Positions 5,359 through 5,417 of a stretch of 5,417 nucleotides of DNA are shown piece after piece (position 1 is the stretch's first letter; every line of letters begins with the position of its first letter). The stretch is from Chloroflexota bacterium (lineage in GTDB: Bacteria; Chloroflexota; Dehalococcoidia; SZUA-161). The stretch spans positions 1 through 5,417 of the forward strand of contig QIGA01000209.1 of assembly GCA_003229915.1 (NCBI GenBank). The letters run 5' to 3'. The notes beneath the pieces were generated by a model. That model was given only the letters and a program-made list of their open reading frames with translations. It had not been told where the DNA came from and did not search any database. Made by a program: the position numbers and the translations under genes.

Positions 5359-5417
5359 GGCCGAAAATGCAATTCCGACCCCCTGCCTTTCAGGTCTTTC
5401 GGTTAGGTCCCCAGATG

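Noticed and set aside
5359..5417. Start of another gene at the ATG at 5415-5417
   Set aside because: No ribosome binding site precedes it and no coding sequence is visible after it; the tail after the terminator has no supported feature.

Overview
The window is a compact bacterial stretch, moderately GC-rich by eye. It holds one co-directional five-gene operon on the + strand (1-4902) followed by a three-gene tRNA cluster on the same strand (5042-5306). The most likely source is an anaerobic or thermophile-related bacterium, with Chloroflexota (Dehalococcoidia-like) as my best guess. Reasons are the archaeal-style ADP-forming acyl-CoA synthetase alpha chain, the Lrp/AsnC regulator directly before a class I aminotransferase, a GatA lying apart from GatC and GatB, and a DUF6504-like small protein. 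The lineage is inferred from gene content, not from a marker gene.

Operon. A short C-terminal tail of an upstream gene (1-45) may overlap the first complete gene by an ATGA junction. Then follow: an acyl-CoA synthetase (NDP-forming) alpha-type protein (42-1499); gatA, subunit A of the Asp/Glu-tRNA amidotransferase (1499-2956, TAATG junction); an 88-residue tryptophan-rich protein resembling DUF6504 (2957-3223, starting on the base after the gatA stop); an Lrp/AsnC regulator (3204-3686, overlapping the previous gene by 20 bases); and a PLP-dependent class I/II aminotransferase (3703-4902) with a very strong ribosome binding site. The absence of gaps implies one transcript and translational coupling. 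Its promoter lies upstream of the window.

tRNA cluster. The 139-base gap 4903-5041 contains a good sigma-70-type promoter (TTGACC, 17 bases, TATAAT) and just after it a weak hairpin with a T-run. tRNA-Leu(CAG), tRNA-Arg(GCG) and tRNA-Val(TAC) follow, and the cluster ends at a convincing rho-independent terminator (5329-5358). The last 59 bases show nothing I can call.

Functional reading. The aminotransferase, amino-acid-sensing regulator and ADP-forming acyl-CoA synthetase could serve amino-acid degradation with ATP gain (amino acid to 2-oxo acid to acyl-CoA to acid plus ATP), but the 2-oxoacid oxidoreductase and the synthetase beta (ATP-grasp) part are not in the window. gatA and the small protein do not fit that scheme and may simply be housekeeping genes in the same transcript. 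I see no mobile element, CRISPR array, phage gene or clearly new multi-gene system. The points most worth a second look are the isolated gatA and its neighbours, the small protein, and the GCG anticodon of the arginine tRNA.
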